This document shows positions 18,330-25,842 of a DNA stretch of 64,000 nucleotides, one piece after another (the stretch's first letter is position 1; each line of letters starts with the position of its first letter). Made by a program: the position numbers and the translations under genes. The notes under the pieces are model-generated. The model made no database searches and had not been told where the DNA came from. It saw only the letters and a list, made by a program, of their open reading frames with translations. The stretch lies in the NCBI GenBank assembly GCA_904419785.1, contig CAJFSY010000011.1, positions 1 to 64,000 on the forward strand. Reading direction: 5' to 3'. The stretch is from an uncultured Neglectibacter sp. (GTDB taxonomy: Bacteria > Bacillota > Clostridia > Oscillospirales > Acutalibacteraceae).

Positions 18330-19289
18330 TCAATATAACGCGCCGTCCGGGTAGAACTTTCTGGCCAGCCAGTTGGACCCGAATACCATGAAGAAACCTA
18401 TAACCGACTGGAACAGGCCAATAGCGGTAGACTGGGATACATCTCCCACCTGCCGCAGCGCGCGGAACACGTAAGTATCTATAATATCCGTGGTGGAATA
18501 CAACATGCCGTTATCCCCGATCAACGCATAAATCATGCCGAAATCGCCGTACATGATTTTTCCCAGGGAAAGCAGCGTCATAATTACGATCGTTGGCATC
18601 AACAGCGGAAGAGTAATCTTCCGAACAATCTGGGCCCGGGTAGCGCCATCAATGGCTGCCGCTTCATTAAAAGAAAAGTCCATTCCCGCAATGGCGGCTA
18701 AAAAGATGATAGCGTTCATGCCGGCGCCTTTCCAGATACGCATTAAAACCAAGATCGCCGGCCATACTCCCGGTTCGGCGTACCAGTTTACCGGCTCAAG
18801 CCCGAAAAATTCCAGCCCTTTGTTTACCAAGCCATATTCTGTGGAAAACAACCCCATCAACATATAGCCCACAACCACCCAGGACAGGTAGTTGGGGAAC
18901 AGCATAATGGACTGGGTGGTTTTTACAAAAAACCTGCACCGAAGTTCATTGAGAAACAGGGCTAACAAAACGGATACCACCGTACCTGTTAAGATAAACA
19001 GAATGTTGAGATAGAGGGTGTTAAAGGTTACGCGAAAAGCGTTTTGAGAAGTGAAAAAGAATTTGAAATTATCAAATCCCACCCACTGTCCATGAAATAA
19101 AATATCCCAGATGGTGGTGTTGCGATAATCGTACCGTTGAAACGCGAGCACCAAATAGGGATACGTCATATAACTGAAAATGAACGTATAAATGATGGCG
19201 GGCAATGCGATGAGATATGAAAATTTATTTTGTGCCACATCTCGAAAAAATCCAACTTTTTTTGAGGTCGTTCCTTTTTTCCATTTCAT
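18330..19289 (-). CDS. Carbohydrate ABC transporter permease, LplB/YteP type
   Basis: 319 aa; six predicted helices, starting with FSYLIALPAIIYTFIFSYMT. The EAA loop is NEAAAIDGATRAQIVRKITL (about residues 211-230), and the protein ends WLARKFYPDGALY, as usual for this permease. It is the first gene of the 7.5-19.3 kb operon. GGAGG lies 10 bases before the ATG. It is the intact counterpart of the interrupted permease at 6272-7237, though the two are clearly different paralogues. Confidence 0.92.
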   Translation of the reverse strand: MKWKKGTTSKKVGFFRDVAQNKFSYLIALPAIIYTFIFSYMTYPYLVLAFQRYDYRNTTIWDILFHGQWVGFDNFKFFFTSQNAFRVTFNTLYLNILFILTGTVVSVLLALFLNELRCRFFVKTTQSIMLFPNYLSWVVVGYMLMGLFSTEYGLVNKGLEFFGLEPVNWYAEPGVWPAILVLMRIWKGAGMNAIIFLAAIAGMDFSFNEAAAIDGATRAQIVRKITLPLLMPTIVIMTLLSLGKIMYGDFGMIYALIGDNGMLYSTTDIIDTYVFRALRQVGDVSQSTAIGLFQSVIGFFMVFGSNWLARKFYPDGALY

Positions 19290-19677
19290 TCACATTCTTT
19301 CCTCCTTAAAGCGCACTACATTTTTCCGAATTTCGCATTTTCGAAAAAGCAATATAACTTTATCACCTCTTTTTCTCACCGTAAACCGAGCACAAACGGG
19401 AATGCTTTTATGAAATTTACGAAAACCTCTTTTCATTTTATAGAAAACCCATTGATTTTTAGTAATAAATCAAAAATAAGAGTACTGAACAGTTCTTTTA
19501 GGCTGTCCAATACTCTTGGTTTTCCCTCTTCTATTTTCTCAGGCAGAAGGGAAAAACGGTGGGGTTCCACCATATTTACAGAAAAGCAAATTCCTTTGAT
19601 ATCAAAACATTCCGGTTAAAGTGACGGGATATATTCCCTCATAACGCGGCCCATATACTATAAAAATAGTGATTGGG
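19290..19677. promoter_or_regulatory. Long regulatory intergenic region upstream of the sugar operon
   Basis: About 390 AT-rich bases with no convincing gene. Reading toward the sugar operon (minus strand), TTTACG and TAAAGT separated by 17 bases (about 19355-19383) form a possible promoter. A long imperfect inverted repeat lies at 19478-19517. The region is the natural place for binding of the operon's AraC-type regulator. Confidence 0.45.
19478..19517. repeat. 15-bp imperfect inverted repeat upstream of the sugar operon
   Basis: AAGAGTACTGAACAG (19478-19492) and CTGTCCAATACTCTT (19503-19517) are complementary over 15 positions, with two G-U type mismatches and a 10-base spacer. As RNA it is a stable hairpin; as DNA it could be an operator. 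On the minus strand it is followed by ATTTTTGATTT, so a terminator or leader role is also possible. Confidence 0.6.
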
Positions 19678-19711
19678 AACCGCGCCTCACTCTTGCGAGG
19701 CGCGGTTTTCT
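19678..19711 (+). terminator. Terminator-like hairpin with no obvious upstream gene
   Basis: Perfect 11-bp stem AACCGCGCCTC / GAGGCGCGGTT around TCAC-type loop sequence, followed by TTTTCTTC on the plus strand. No plus-strand gene precedes it. Its core arms CGCGCCTC/GAGGCGCG are the same as in the terminator at 7455-7479 on the other side of the sugar operon. Confidence 0.65.
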
Positions 19712-19756
19712 TCGCCTTTATCATCCCCAAACAGCCATTTTCAATTTTCTCTTCCC

Positions 19757-19785
19757 TTGACTTTGTCAGTGTCTTGTGATAAAAT
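19757..19785 (+). promoter_or_regulatory. Sigma-70/SigA promoter of the SCIFF locus
   Basis: TTGACT (19757-19762), 17-base spacer, TAAAAT (19780-19785): a near-consensus vegetative promoter about 66 bases before the SCIFF start codon. Confidence 0.75.
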
Positions 19786-19851
19786 TATTGCACTAAAATA
19801 GCCTTGCCTTGGGGCTTTGGCTCGATCAAAAAAAGAATGGAGCGATATGTC

Positions 19852-19998
19852 ATGGAAAGAATCCAGACCTTAGATACCCGGAACTTGTGCGAGAGCGCCA
19901 AAAACGGCGGCTGCGGTGAGTGCCAGACTTCCTGCCAGTCCGCTTGCAAGACCAGCTGCGGCGTGGCCAATCAGAAGTGCGAAAATACTGAGGAATAA
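19852..19998 (+). CDS. scfA: SCIFF ranthipeptide precursor
   Basis: A 48-aa peptide with the SCIFF (six Cys in forty-five) core GCGECQTSCQSACKTSC, followed by VANQKCEN. The neighbouring radical SAM maturase installs thioether links between Cys and acceptor residues (first shown for the thermocellin CteA/CteB pair). Seven cysteines are present (positions 13, 21, 24, 28, 32, 36, 43): the six of the usual core plus one at position 13. ATG at 19852 has GGAG 9 bases upstream; a longer frame from 19804 lacks this support. A terminator follows within 5 bases, so most transcripts would carry the precursor alone. The mature product's role is not established. Confidence 0.95.
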   Translation: MERIQTLDTRNLCESAKNGGCGECQTSCQSACKTSCGVANQKCENTEE

Positions 19999-20002
19999 AA
20001 AA

Positions 20003-20030
20003 AGCCGCCGCCTTTCGGGCGGCTCTTTTT
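20003..20030 (+). terminator. Terminator between SCIFF precursor and maturase
   Basis: AGCCGCC pairs with GGCGGCT (20003-20009 with 20018-20024), followed by CTTTTT. It is positioned to give much more precursor message than maturase message, by partial readthrough. Confidence 0.8.
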
Positions 20031-20049
20031 CTGTTTAGAGAGGACTCTT

Positions 20050-21426
20050 ATGATACATCAATATCAACTCAACGGATACAACATTGTGCTGGACACCTGT
20101 TCCGGCAGCATCCACGTGGTAGACAAAGTGGCCTACGACATCATCGCCCTGTTCGAAAACCACGCCCCGGACGCCATCGTGTCCGCTATGCTGGAAAAAT
20201 ACGGCAGCGCTGTAACGGAGCAGGATATTCGTGACTGCATCGCCGATGTGCAGGCTTTGAAAGACAGCGGCAAGCTTTTCACGCCCGATACCTTTGCCGA
20301 TCTGGCTGGCACTTTCAAAGAGCGTTCCGGCGACGTGGTGAAGGCCCTGTGCCTCCATGTAGCCCACACTTGCAACCTGAACTGCGACTACTGCTTTGCC
20401 AGCCAGGGCAAATACCACGGCGACCGGGCCCTGATGAGCTTTGAGGTGGGCAAGCAGGCTTTAGATTTCCTCATGGACCACTCCGGAACCCGGCGGAACC
20501 TGGAAGTGGACTTTTTCGGCGGCGAGCCTTTGATGAACTGGGATGTGGTCAAACGCCTGGTGGAATATGCCCGCAGCGTGGAAAAGGAGCGGGGCAAGAA
20601 TTTCCGTTTTACCCTCACCACCAATGGCATGCTCATCGACGACGAGGTCATCGACTTTGCCAACCGGGAGATGAGCAATGTAGTTCTGTCCCTGGACGGG
20701 CGCAAAGAGATCAACGACCGCACCCGGGTAGACTACGCCGGAAACGGCAGCTACGACCGGATCGTGCCCAAGTTCCAGAAGCTTGTGGCTGCCCGGGGCG
20801 GGAAAAACTACTACATGCGAGGCACTTTCACTCACGCAAACCCCGACTTTACCAAGGACCTGTTCCATATGGCCGACGATCTGGGCTTTACCGAGCTGAG
20901 CATGGAGCCGGTGGTCTGCGCCCCGGACGATCCCGCCGCTTTGACGCCGGCAGATCTGGAGATCGTCAAGGAGCAGTATGAGATTTTGGCAAAAGACATG
21001 CTCCGCCGGGAAAGAGAGGGCAAGCCCATCACTTTCTACCATTACATGCTGGACTTGACCGGCGGCCCCTGCATTTATAAGCGCATCTCCGGGTGCGGCT
21101 CCGGCACGGAATATATGGCGGTCACCCCCTGGGGCGACCTGTACCCCTGCCATCAGTTTGTGGGGGAAGAATCTTACAAGCTGGGAGACATTTGGAACGG
21201 CGTTACCAACACAGCCTTGCGGGAGGAGTTCCGTTCCTGCAACGCCTACGCCCGTCCCGACTGCTCCGACTGCTGGGCAAAGCTTTACTGCTCCGGCGGC
21301 TGCGCGGCCAACGCTTTTCATGCTACCGGCTCCATCCGGGGCATTTATGAGCCTGGCTGCGAACTGTTCCGCAAGCGGATCGAGTGCGCTATCATGATGA
21401 AAGCCGCCAAGGAAACTTCCCGATGA
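20050..21426 (+). CDS. scfB: SCIFF thioether-forming radical SAM/SPASM maturase
   Basis: 458 aa. The N-terminal ~95 residues form the precursor-binding (RRE-like) segment. The radical SAM cluster motif is CNLNCDYC (Cys108, Cys112, Cys115), followed by FFGGEPLMNW. The C-terminal SPASM region supplies further cluster cysteines (GCGSGTEYMAVTPWGDLYPC, CSDCWAKLYCSGGC, PGCELF). The enzyme uses S-adenosylmethionine to form Cys thioether cross-links in the SCIFF peptide encoded 51 bases upstream. The RBS AGAGAGGA lies before ATG. Its stop overlaps the next gene by 4 bases (ATGA). Confidence 0.96.
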   Translation: MIHQYQLNGYNIVLDTCSGSIHVVDKVAYDIIALFENHAPDAIVSAMLEKYGSAVTEQDIRDCIADVQALKDSGKLFTPDTFADLAGTFKERSGDVVKALCLHVAHTCNLNCDYCFASQGKYHGDRALMSFEVGKQALDFLMDHSGTRRNLEVDFFGGEPLMNWDVVKRLVEYARSVEKERGKNFRFTLTTNGMLIDDEVIDFANREMSNVVLSLDGRKEINDRTRVDYAGNGSYDRIVPKFQKLVAARGGKNYYMRGTFTHANPDFTKDLFHMADDLGFTELSMEPVVCAPDDPAALTPADLEIVKEQYEILAKDMLRREREGKPITFYHYMLDLTGGPCIYKRISGCGSGTEYMAVTPWGDLYPCHQFVGEESYKLGDIWNGVTNTALREEFRSCNAYARPDCSDCWAKLYCSGGCAANAFHATGSIRGIYEPGCELFRKRIECAIMMKAAKETSR

Positions 21427-22769
21427 ACACCCCTGTTGCCGATTTCGTAAAGCGCTATGGGGATATGGATATTGCCAGGCTCCATATGCCCGGGCATAAA
21501 GGGAAACCGTTCCTGGGCTGCGAACATCTGGACATTACGGAAGTAAAAGGCGCCGACGCCTTGTTTGAGGCGGAGGGAATCCTGGCTGAAAGCGAGGCAA
21601 ACGCCACAGAACTGTTTGGCTCACGCCGCACCTGCTATTCCACCGAAGGTTCCAGCCACGCCATCCGGGCCATGCTGTATCTGGCGCTTACCAACCGCCC
21701 CGCAGGAGCTTCTTCTACGGTGGTAGCTGCCCGGAACGTTCACAGGGCGTTTGTATCTGCCGCCGCATTGCTGGATTTGGACGTGGTCTGGCTTTGGCCG
21801 GAAGAGAGCCATTCCCTGTGCGGCTGCAAAATTTCCCCAGAAAATTTAGAGCGGACCCTGGGAGCGCTTTCCGCGCCTCCCGCCGCAGTATACCTCACCT
21901 CCCCCGATTATTTGGGCAGCATGGCGGATTTGCCCGCCTTGGCGGACGTGTGTCACCGCCACGGTACCCTGTTGGCAGTGGATAACGCCCACGGGGCTTA
22001 TCTGCGCTTTTTGCGACCTTCCCAGCATCCAGTGGACTTGGGAGCCGACATATGCTGTGATTCCGCCCACAAGACTCTCCCGGTGCTCACCGGCGGGGCT
22101 TACCTCCACATAGCGAAAACTGCTCCGCAAACATTGGCGGACAACGCAAAAACTGCCTTGGCGCTGTTTGGTTCCACCAGCCCTTCCTACCTGACGCTGG
22201 AGTCTTTGGATTTGTGCAACCGCTATTTAGCGGAGGGCTATGCTCAAAAGCTTCTGGGAACCATCGCTCAGCTGGAAGCCTTAAAATCCCAGCTGAACGA
22301 GGCCGGCTGGCAAGTAGAGCCCGGCGACCCTCTGCGGCTGACGGTCCGGGCGCCCCAGGGCTTGGAAGGGACTTTCCTAGCAGAGCAGCTCCGCCGTGAA
22401 AAGATCGAATGCGAATACGCCGACGAAGATTTTCTGGTGCTGATGGTCACGCCGGAAAATACACCGGATGAACTGGCCCGGGTGCAAAAAGCGCTGGGGA
22501 AAAACCAGCTTCCCCCGGCAAAGCCATCCTCCCTGCCGCTGGCGAAAGGCCGCCGCGTATGTTCCATCCGGCAAGCGTTGTTCTCTGCCCATGAACTAAT
22601 TCCGGCAGCGGAGTCTTTGGGCCGTATTTGCGGCATCCCCACGGTGGGATGTCCTCCCGCTGTGCCCATTGCTGTGGCTGGAGAAGAGATCACTCCAGCA
22701 GCCCTGGAATTATTTGAGCGCTACAATGTGAAACAAGTGGATGTTCTGAGAAACGTCCGCCTATTTTGA
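21423..22769 (+). CDS. PLP-dependent Orn/Lys/Arg decarboxylase-like protein
   Basis: 448 aa of the fold-type I family: HMPGHKGKPF at the N-terminus, YSTEGSSHAIRAM, AVDNAHGAYLRF (Asp187 for the PLP ring nitrogen) and DSAHKTLPVLTGGAYLH with Lys217 as the probable PLP Schiff-base lysine. It is shorter than full arginine/lysine decarboxylases (no wing domain), like the SpeA/YaaO-type group. It is translationally coupled to the maturase by a 4-base overlap; similar genes commonly follow SCIFF maturases in Clostridia, though a role in the peptide pathway is unproven. The substrate may be arginine or lysine. Confidence 0.85.
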   Translation: MNTPVADFVKRYGDMDIARLHMPGHKGKPFLGCEHLDITEVKGADALFEAEGILAESEANATELFGSRRTCYSTEGSSHAIRAMLYLALTNRPAGASSTVVAARNVHRAFVSAAALLDLDVVWLWPEESHSLCGCKISPENLERTLGALSAPPAAVYLTSPDYLGSMADLPALADVCHRHGTLLAVDNAHGAYLRFLRPSQHPVDLGADICCDSAHKTLPVLTGGAYLHIAKTAPQTLADNAKTALALFGSTSPSYLTLESLDLCNRYLAEGYAQKLLGTIAQLEALKSQLNEAGWQVEPGDPLRLTVRAPQGLEGTFLAEQLRREKIECEYADEDFLVLMVTPENTPDELARVQKALGKNQLPPAKPSSLPLAKGRRVCSIRQALFSAHELIPAAESLGRICGIPTVGCPPAVPIAVAGEEITPAALELFERYNVKQVDVLRNVRLF

Positions 22770-22791
22770 CAAAACCTGGAAAAGATATTTG

Positions 22792-22824
22792 TGCCTCCTT
22801 GAAAAATATCAAGGAGGCTTTTTT
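22792..22824 (+). terminator. Intrinsic terminator of the SCIFF operon
   Basis: GCCTCCTTG pairs perfectly with CAAGGAGGC around AAAAATAT, followed by TTTTTT. It ends the maturase/decarboxylase transcript 23 bases after the stop codon. Confidence 0.92.
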
Positions 22825-22897
22825 ATCTTCAACAACCTTTTAAAAGGGTTTGGCGCACAAAAACATACCCTATGAAACACCAAAGTTTGAGAATATC

Positions 22898-22925
22898 TTG
22901 CAACTTTTCGGCGGTATTCTATAAT
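22898..22925 (+). promoter_or_regulatory. Promoter of the fapA-cheX-cheY-like cluster
   Basis: TTGCAA, 16-base spacer, perfect TATAAT (22920-22925). It leaves a ~170-base AT-rich untranslated leader before the GTG start at 23102; I found no known riboswitch pattern in that leader. Confidence 0.65.
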
Positions 22926-23101
22926 ATACTAAAAGACAAAATAAATCATCTAAAATTATTTTATCTCCGAAATATTAATATTTTTTGGTTTCAGCCGATA
23001 TAAATAATGAGCAGTTAATTTTGCACAATGATTTTTAAAATAACCTTGGCACAAACAGTTAACCTGACGAAAATATCATATGCACAAGAGGTGATTCACA
23101 G

Positions 23102-24760
23102 GTGAGCTCCAAGGAAACGATGCACTTGCCCTTTACTTCTGATGAAGCCGTCCAGTCTCCTGATACCAAACCGGATACACAGGCAGACTCCACCAATCCC
23201 ATATTTTATCCAGACCACGATTTGTGCAAATTATGGTCTCTTTGGTCTGGTCTAAGCTGTCAAGATGCCCCTTTGCGGCTGGAACAATTTTTTGAACAAT
23301 CCAGCCAACTGGCAGTGGCTCAGTTCTCTTCAAAAGATAAATATCGTCTATGGGATTTTTTAACCGCCGCTGCCCGCAAACGGATCGAGTCCATTTCTGC
23401 TATATCTGTCTACGCTCCTCTTGATTTGGACGAAGAGGCTTGTGTCTTTTTCTCCGGAAACGAAATGGACGCCTGGCTGTTTCTATTTCCCCCTATGGGC
23501 CAGGGTAAACAACTATCCCCTTCCCAGATTCACAAGATACTGGCACACCAGGGCGTAACCTTTGGCGTTGACTGGATGCGGCTATGGAAACTTTCCTCTG
23601 TTACCCAACGGTATTTTCAATTATTCCCCATGGCCCACGGAGCGCTTCCGGAACCCGGCCAGGATGGGCAGATTCTTGATCATTATCCCCGTTCACTTCA
23701 GGAGGATGTGCATGTGGACGAACTGGACCAGGCAACCTACACCACACTGAAATTGGTGCAGAATATCCGGGAAAACGACATCATTTGTGAAATAATTCCT
23801 CCTACTCCGGGAAAACCCGGCACCACAGTCACTGGAAAAATCATTGCCGCCACAGATGGGAAACCGGCTCTGGTTCCCCAGGGACGTAACACCCGCCTAT
23901 CGGATGACGGAAAATATTTGCTGGCCGCCCGAAACGGCCATGTAGCTTTTTCCGGGCGCAATTTTCAGGTGAAGCCGGTTCTGCATCTCTACGAAAAAGA
24001 TATAGCCTCTAAACAAAACATCAAGTTTTTGGGAGATATTCATATCCACTGCGATATAGGAAGAGGCATTTCCATTTGCGCTATGGGCATGATCCAAATA
24101 GACGGCGCTGTAGAATGCTGCGCCATCGAAGCAGGTGAAGATATTATCGTCTCCAGCGGCGTACAAGGCCAAGATAAGGCGGTGCTCCATGCGCAACGGA
24201 GCGTTTACGCCAAATATCTGGAACACTGCACCGTGTATGCCAGAAACAGTATACAAGCTGACTGTATCATCGCTTGCGATATATTCAGTAATGGCACCGT
24301 TAAGGCGCGTACCGGCCGCGGAGCCATTATTGGAGGCATCATCCGTTCTTCCGGCCAGGTTTCCGCTATTACAGTGGGTTCCAAAGCCGAATGCCCCACC
24401 ACTGTCTTGTTGGGTGGACAACCCTGTGAAGAAGCGGAACGGGCCCAAGTACAGCTAGAACTGGAAAACATTGAAAAATCCTTGGCTAGCCTGGAACAAA
24501 AGCCCCACGACCAGGCTCTGGAACAAAAGCTCTCTAAACTGCGCTTAAATCAATATGTGGCCAAAATGAAACTTGAAAAATTCAGCAAAGAGTTGGAAAC
24601 GCACGCTACTCTTTCGACAAACCGTGATATGCGCCGTTTACGGTGTGATACAGTATATCCAGGCACTACGGTGACCATTAACCACAGCTCTTTCCGTGTT
24701 TCCCAAACGCAAAGCAACTGTGTTATCGGCGTTGTGGATGGTTTGGTCGGCTGTCTGTGA
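23102..24760 (+). CDS. FapA (DUF342) family polymer-like protein
   Basis: 552 aa. The FapA signature region runs from about residue 195 to 460: DVHVDELDQATYTTLKLVQN, IIPPTPGKPGTTVTGKIIAA, and a right-handed beta-helix stretch FLGDIHIHCDIGRGISICAM ... GRGAIIGGIIRSSGQVSAITVGS. A coiled coil follows (about 440-505). The N-terminal ~190 residues are divergent. FapA proteins are linked to polar flagellum placement in Vibrio and to cell-surface or signalling functions elsewhere. GTG start with AGAGGTG 8 bases upstream. It heads a three-gene cluster with CheX-like and CheY-like genes. Confidence 0.85.
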   Translation: MSSKETMHLPFTSDEAVQSPDTKPDTQADSTNPIFYPDHDLCKLWSLWSGLSCQDAPLRLEQFFEQSSQLAVAQFSSKDKYRLWDFLTAAARKRIESISAISVYAPLDLDEEACVFFSGNEMDAWLFLFPPMGQGKQLSPSQIHKILAHQGVTFGVDWMRLWKLSSVTQRYFQLFPMAHGALPEPGQDGQILDHYPRSLQEDVHVDELDQATYTTLKLVQNIRENDIICEIIPPTPGKPGTTVTGKIIAATDGKPALVPQGRNTRLSDDGKYLLAARNGHVAFSGRNFQVKPVLHLYEKDIASKQNIKFLGDIHIHCDIGRGISICAMGMIQIDGAVECCAIEAGEDIIVSSGVQGQDKAVLHAQRSVYAKYLEHCTVYARNSIQADCIIACDIFSNGTVKARTGRGAIIGGIIRSSGQVSAITVGSKAECPTTVLLGGQPCEEAERAQVQLELENIEKSLASLEQKPHDQALEQKLSKLRLNQYVAKMKLEKFSKELETHATLSTNRDMRRLRCDTVYPGTTVTINHSSFRVSQTQSNCVIGVVDGLVGCL

Positions 24761-24786
24761 ACTTTAAGAGAGAGGAGGGGTTCCAT

Positions 24787-25275
24787 TTGACAGCGTATAT
24801 TCACACAGAGCTTGAAAACGTTTTGAACCATTGCATGCAGGAAACTACCAGCCGTTTCGCCGGCATCCAGCTATTAGAACAAAACGGTTCCTTATCGGAT
24901 GATATCTGCACGGTGCATACCGTATTAGAAGGGAACTGTCCCGCTGCTTTGCTCTTGCGGGCGGATACTCCTTTGCTCACCAGACTGGCGCAGAAAATCA
25001 TGCACAGCGAAACAGTTTCGCAGCAGGATATTGAGGATGTGGCTACAGAGTACTTTAACGTTATTTGTGGCCGTGTTGTTGCAGGATTATTTCAAACGGC
25101 AAAAATTTCATCTCGTTTTCAAACCCCACGCTTTCGCACAGGCTGTTATTTTCCGGAAGATGGCTCTACATGCCGTTGTGTGTTAAACTATACCGACGGC
25201 GGCGGTGAAAACATGCAGCTTGTTTATATGAAACTGCACACATCACAAGCTTTACGGCCTGCCGCAGCATGCTAA
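24787..25275 (+). CDS. CheX-like chemotaxis phosphatase-family protein
   Basis: 162 aa from TTG at 24787, chosen because GAGGAGGGG sits 7 bases upstream; a GTG at 24757 overlaps the previous stop but has no RBS. The sequence has the CheX pattern: an N-terminal helix, then a two-stranded segment, and the helix DIEDVATEYFNVICGRVVAG, where CheX carries its ExxN active motif (here EYFN). CheX dephosphorylates CheY~P. A CheY-like gene is directly downstream, so they probably form a signalling pair. The divergence of the family makes this a fold-level assignment. Confidence 0.75.
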   Translation: MTAYIHTELENVLNHCMQETTSRFAGIQLLEQNGSLSDDICTVHTVLEGNCPAALLLRADTPLLTRLAQKIMHSETVSQQDIEDVATEYFNVICGRVVAGLFQTAKISSRFQTPRFRTGCYFPEDGSTCRCVLNYTDGGGENMQLVYMKLHTSQALRPAAAC

Positions 25276-25364
25276 GTTTTCCATGAGATGGCTTTCTCTT
25301 TTAAGCCAATGCTCAAAAATATTCAATCAGCTCATGAACACAAATAAAAAAGGAGAGATACATA

Positions 25365-25739
25365 ATGTCTAAAAAAATTATGGTGGTGGACGACTCCAGA
25401 ATCGCACAGCTTCAATTGCAAGAAATCCTTGCTGGCACCGACTATGAAGTAACCGCCTGCTGCCAGAATGGCGAGGACGCTCTAAAAATGTATGATGAAA
25501 TTCAGCCTGACCTGGTAACCATGGATATCGTCATGCCCGGCATGGACGGTCTGGATACAGCCCGGCTGATTTTGAAATCACATCCCGACGCCCGTGTCGT
25601 TATGATTTCTTCTTTGGCTTATGATGACACCATTAAGGAAGCCAACGCCATTGGCGCGAAAGGATTTGTCTATAAACCGTTTGACCAGGAGCAGATACTC
25701 GCTGCTTTTGAAAAAGCGTTTACTCCAGTTCAAGCCTGA
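25365..25739 (+). CDS. CheY-like single-domain response regulator
   Basis: 124 aa, receiver domain only. Acidic pair Asp9/Asp10 (MVVDDS), phosphoacceptor Asp54 (TMDIVMPGMDG), Ser82 and Lys104 (VYKPFD) are all present. No output domain, so it acts through protein contacts. ATG has GGAGAG 9 bases upstream. Next to CheX-like and FapA genes, it may signal to FapA or to chemoreceptors encoded elsewhere. Confidence 0.94.
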   Translation: MSKKIMVVDDSRIAQLQLQEILAGTDYEVTACCQNGEDALKMYDEIQPDLVTMDIVMPGMDGLDTARLILKSHPDARVVMISSLAYDDTIKEANAIGAKGFVYKPFDQEQILAAFEKAFTPVQA

Positions 25740-25789
25740 TGTATTTGCTTGACTTTGAATGTTAGTTAGCCTATTTAAAAACAGAAGTA

Positions 25790-25838
25790 AAAAACAAAAA
25801 AAGAGAAGGACCCAACTGGGGACCTTCTCTTTTTTTAC
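25790..25838. terminator. Bidirectional terminator between cheY-like gene and P-type ATPase
   Basis: AGAGAAGGACC / GGACCTTCTCT (one mismatch) with an A-rich run before and seven T residues after, so it can end transcripts from both sides. Confidence 0.85.
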
Positions 25839-25842
25839 TATC

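Noticed and set aside
19410..19619. 69-aa open frame in the sugar-operon upstream region
   Set aside because: AT-rich, no RBS, spans the inverted repeat; no recognisable protein character.
22926..23101. Possible c-di-GMP or other riboswitch in the fapA leader
   Set aside because: AT-rich with no conserved GEMM core or other recognisable aptamer sequence.
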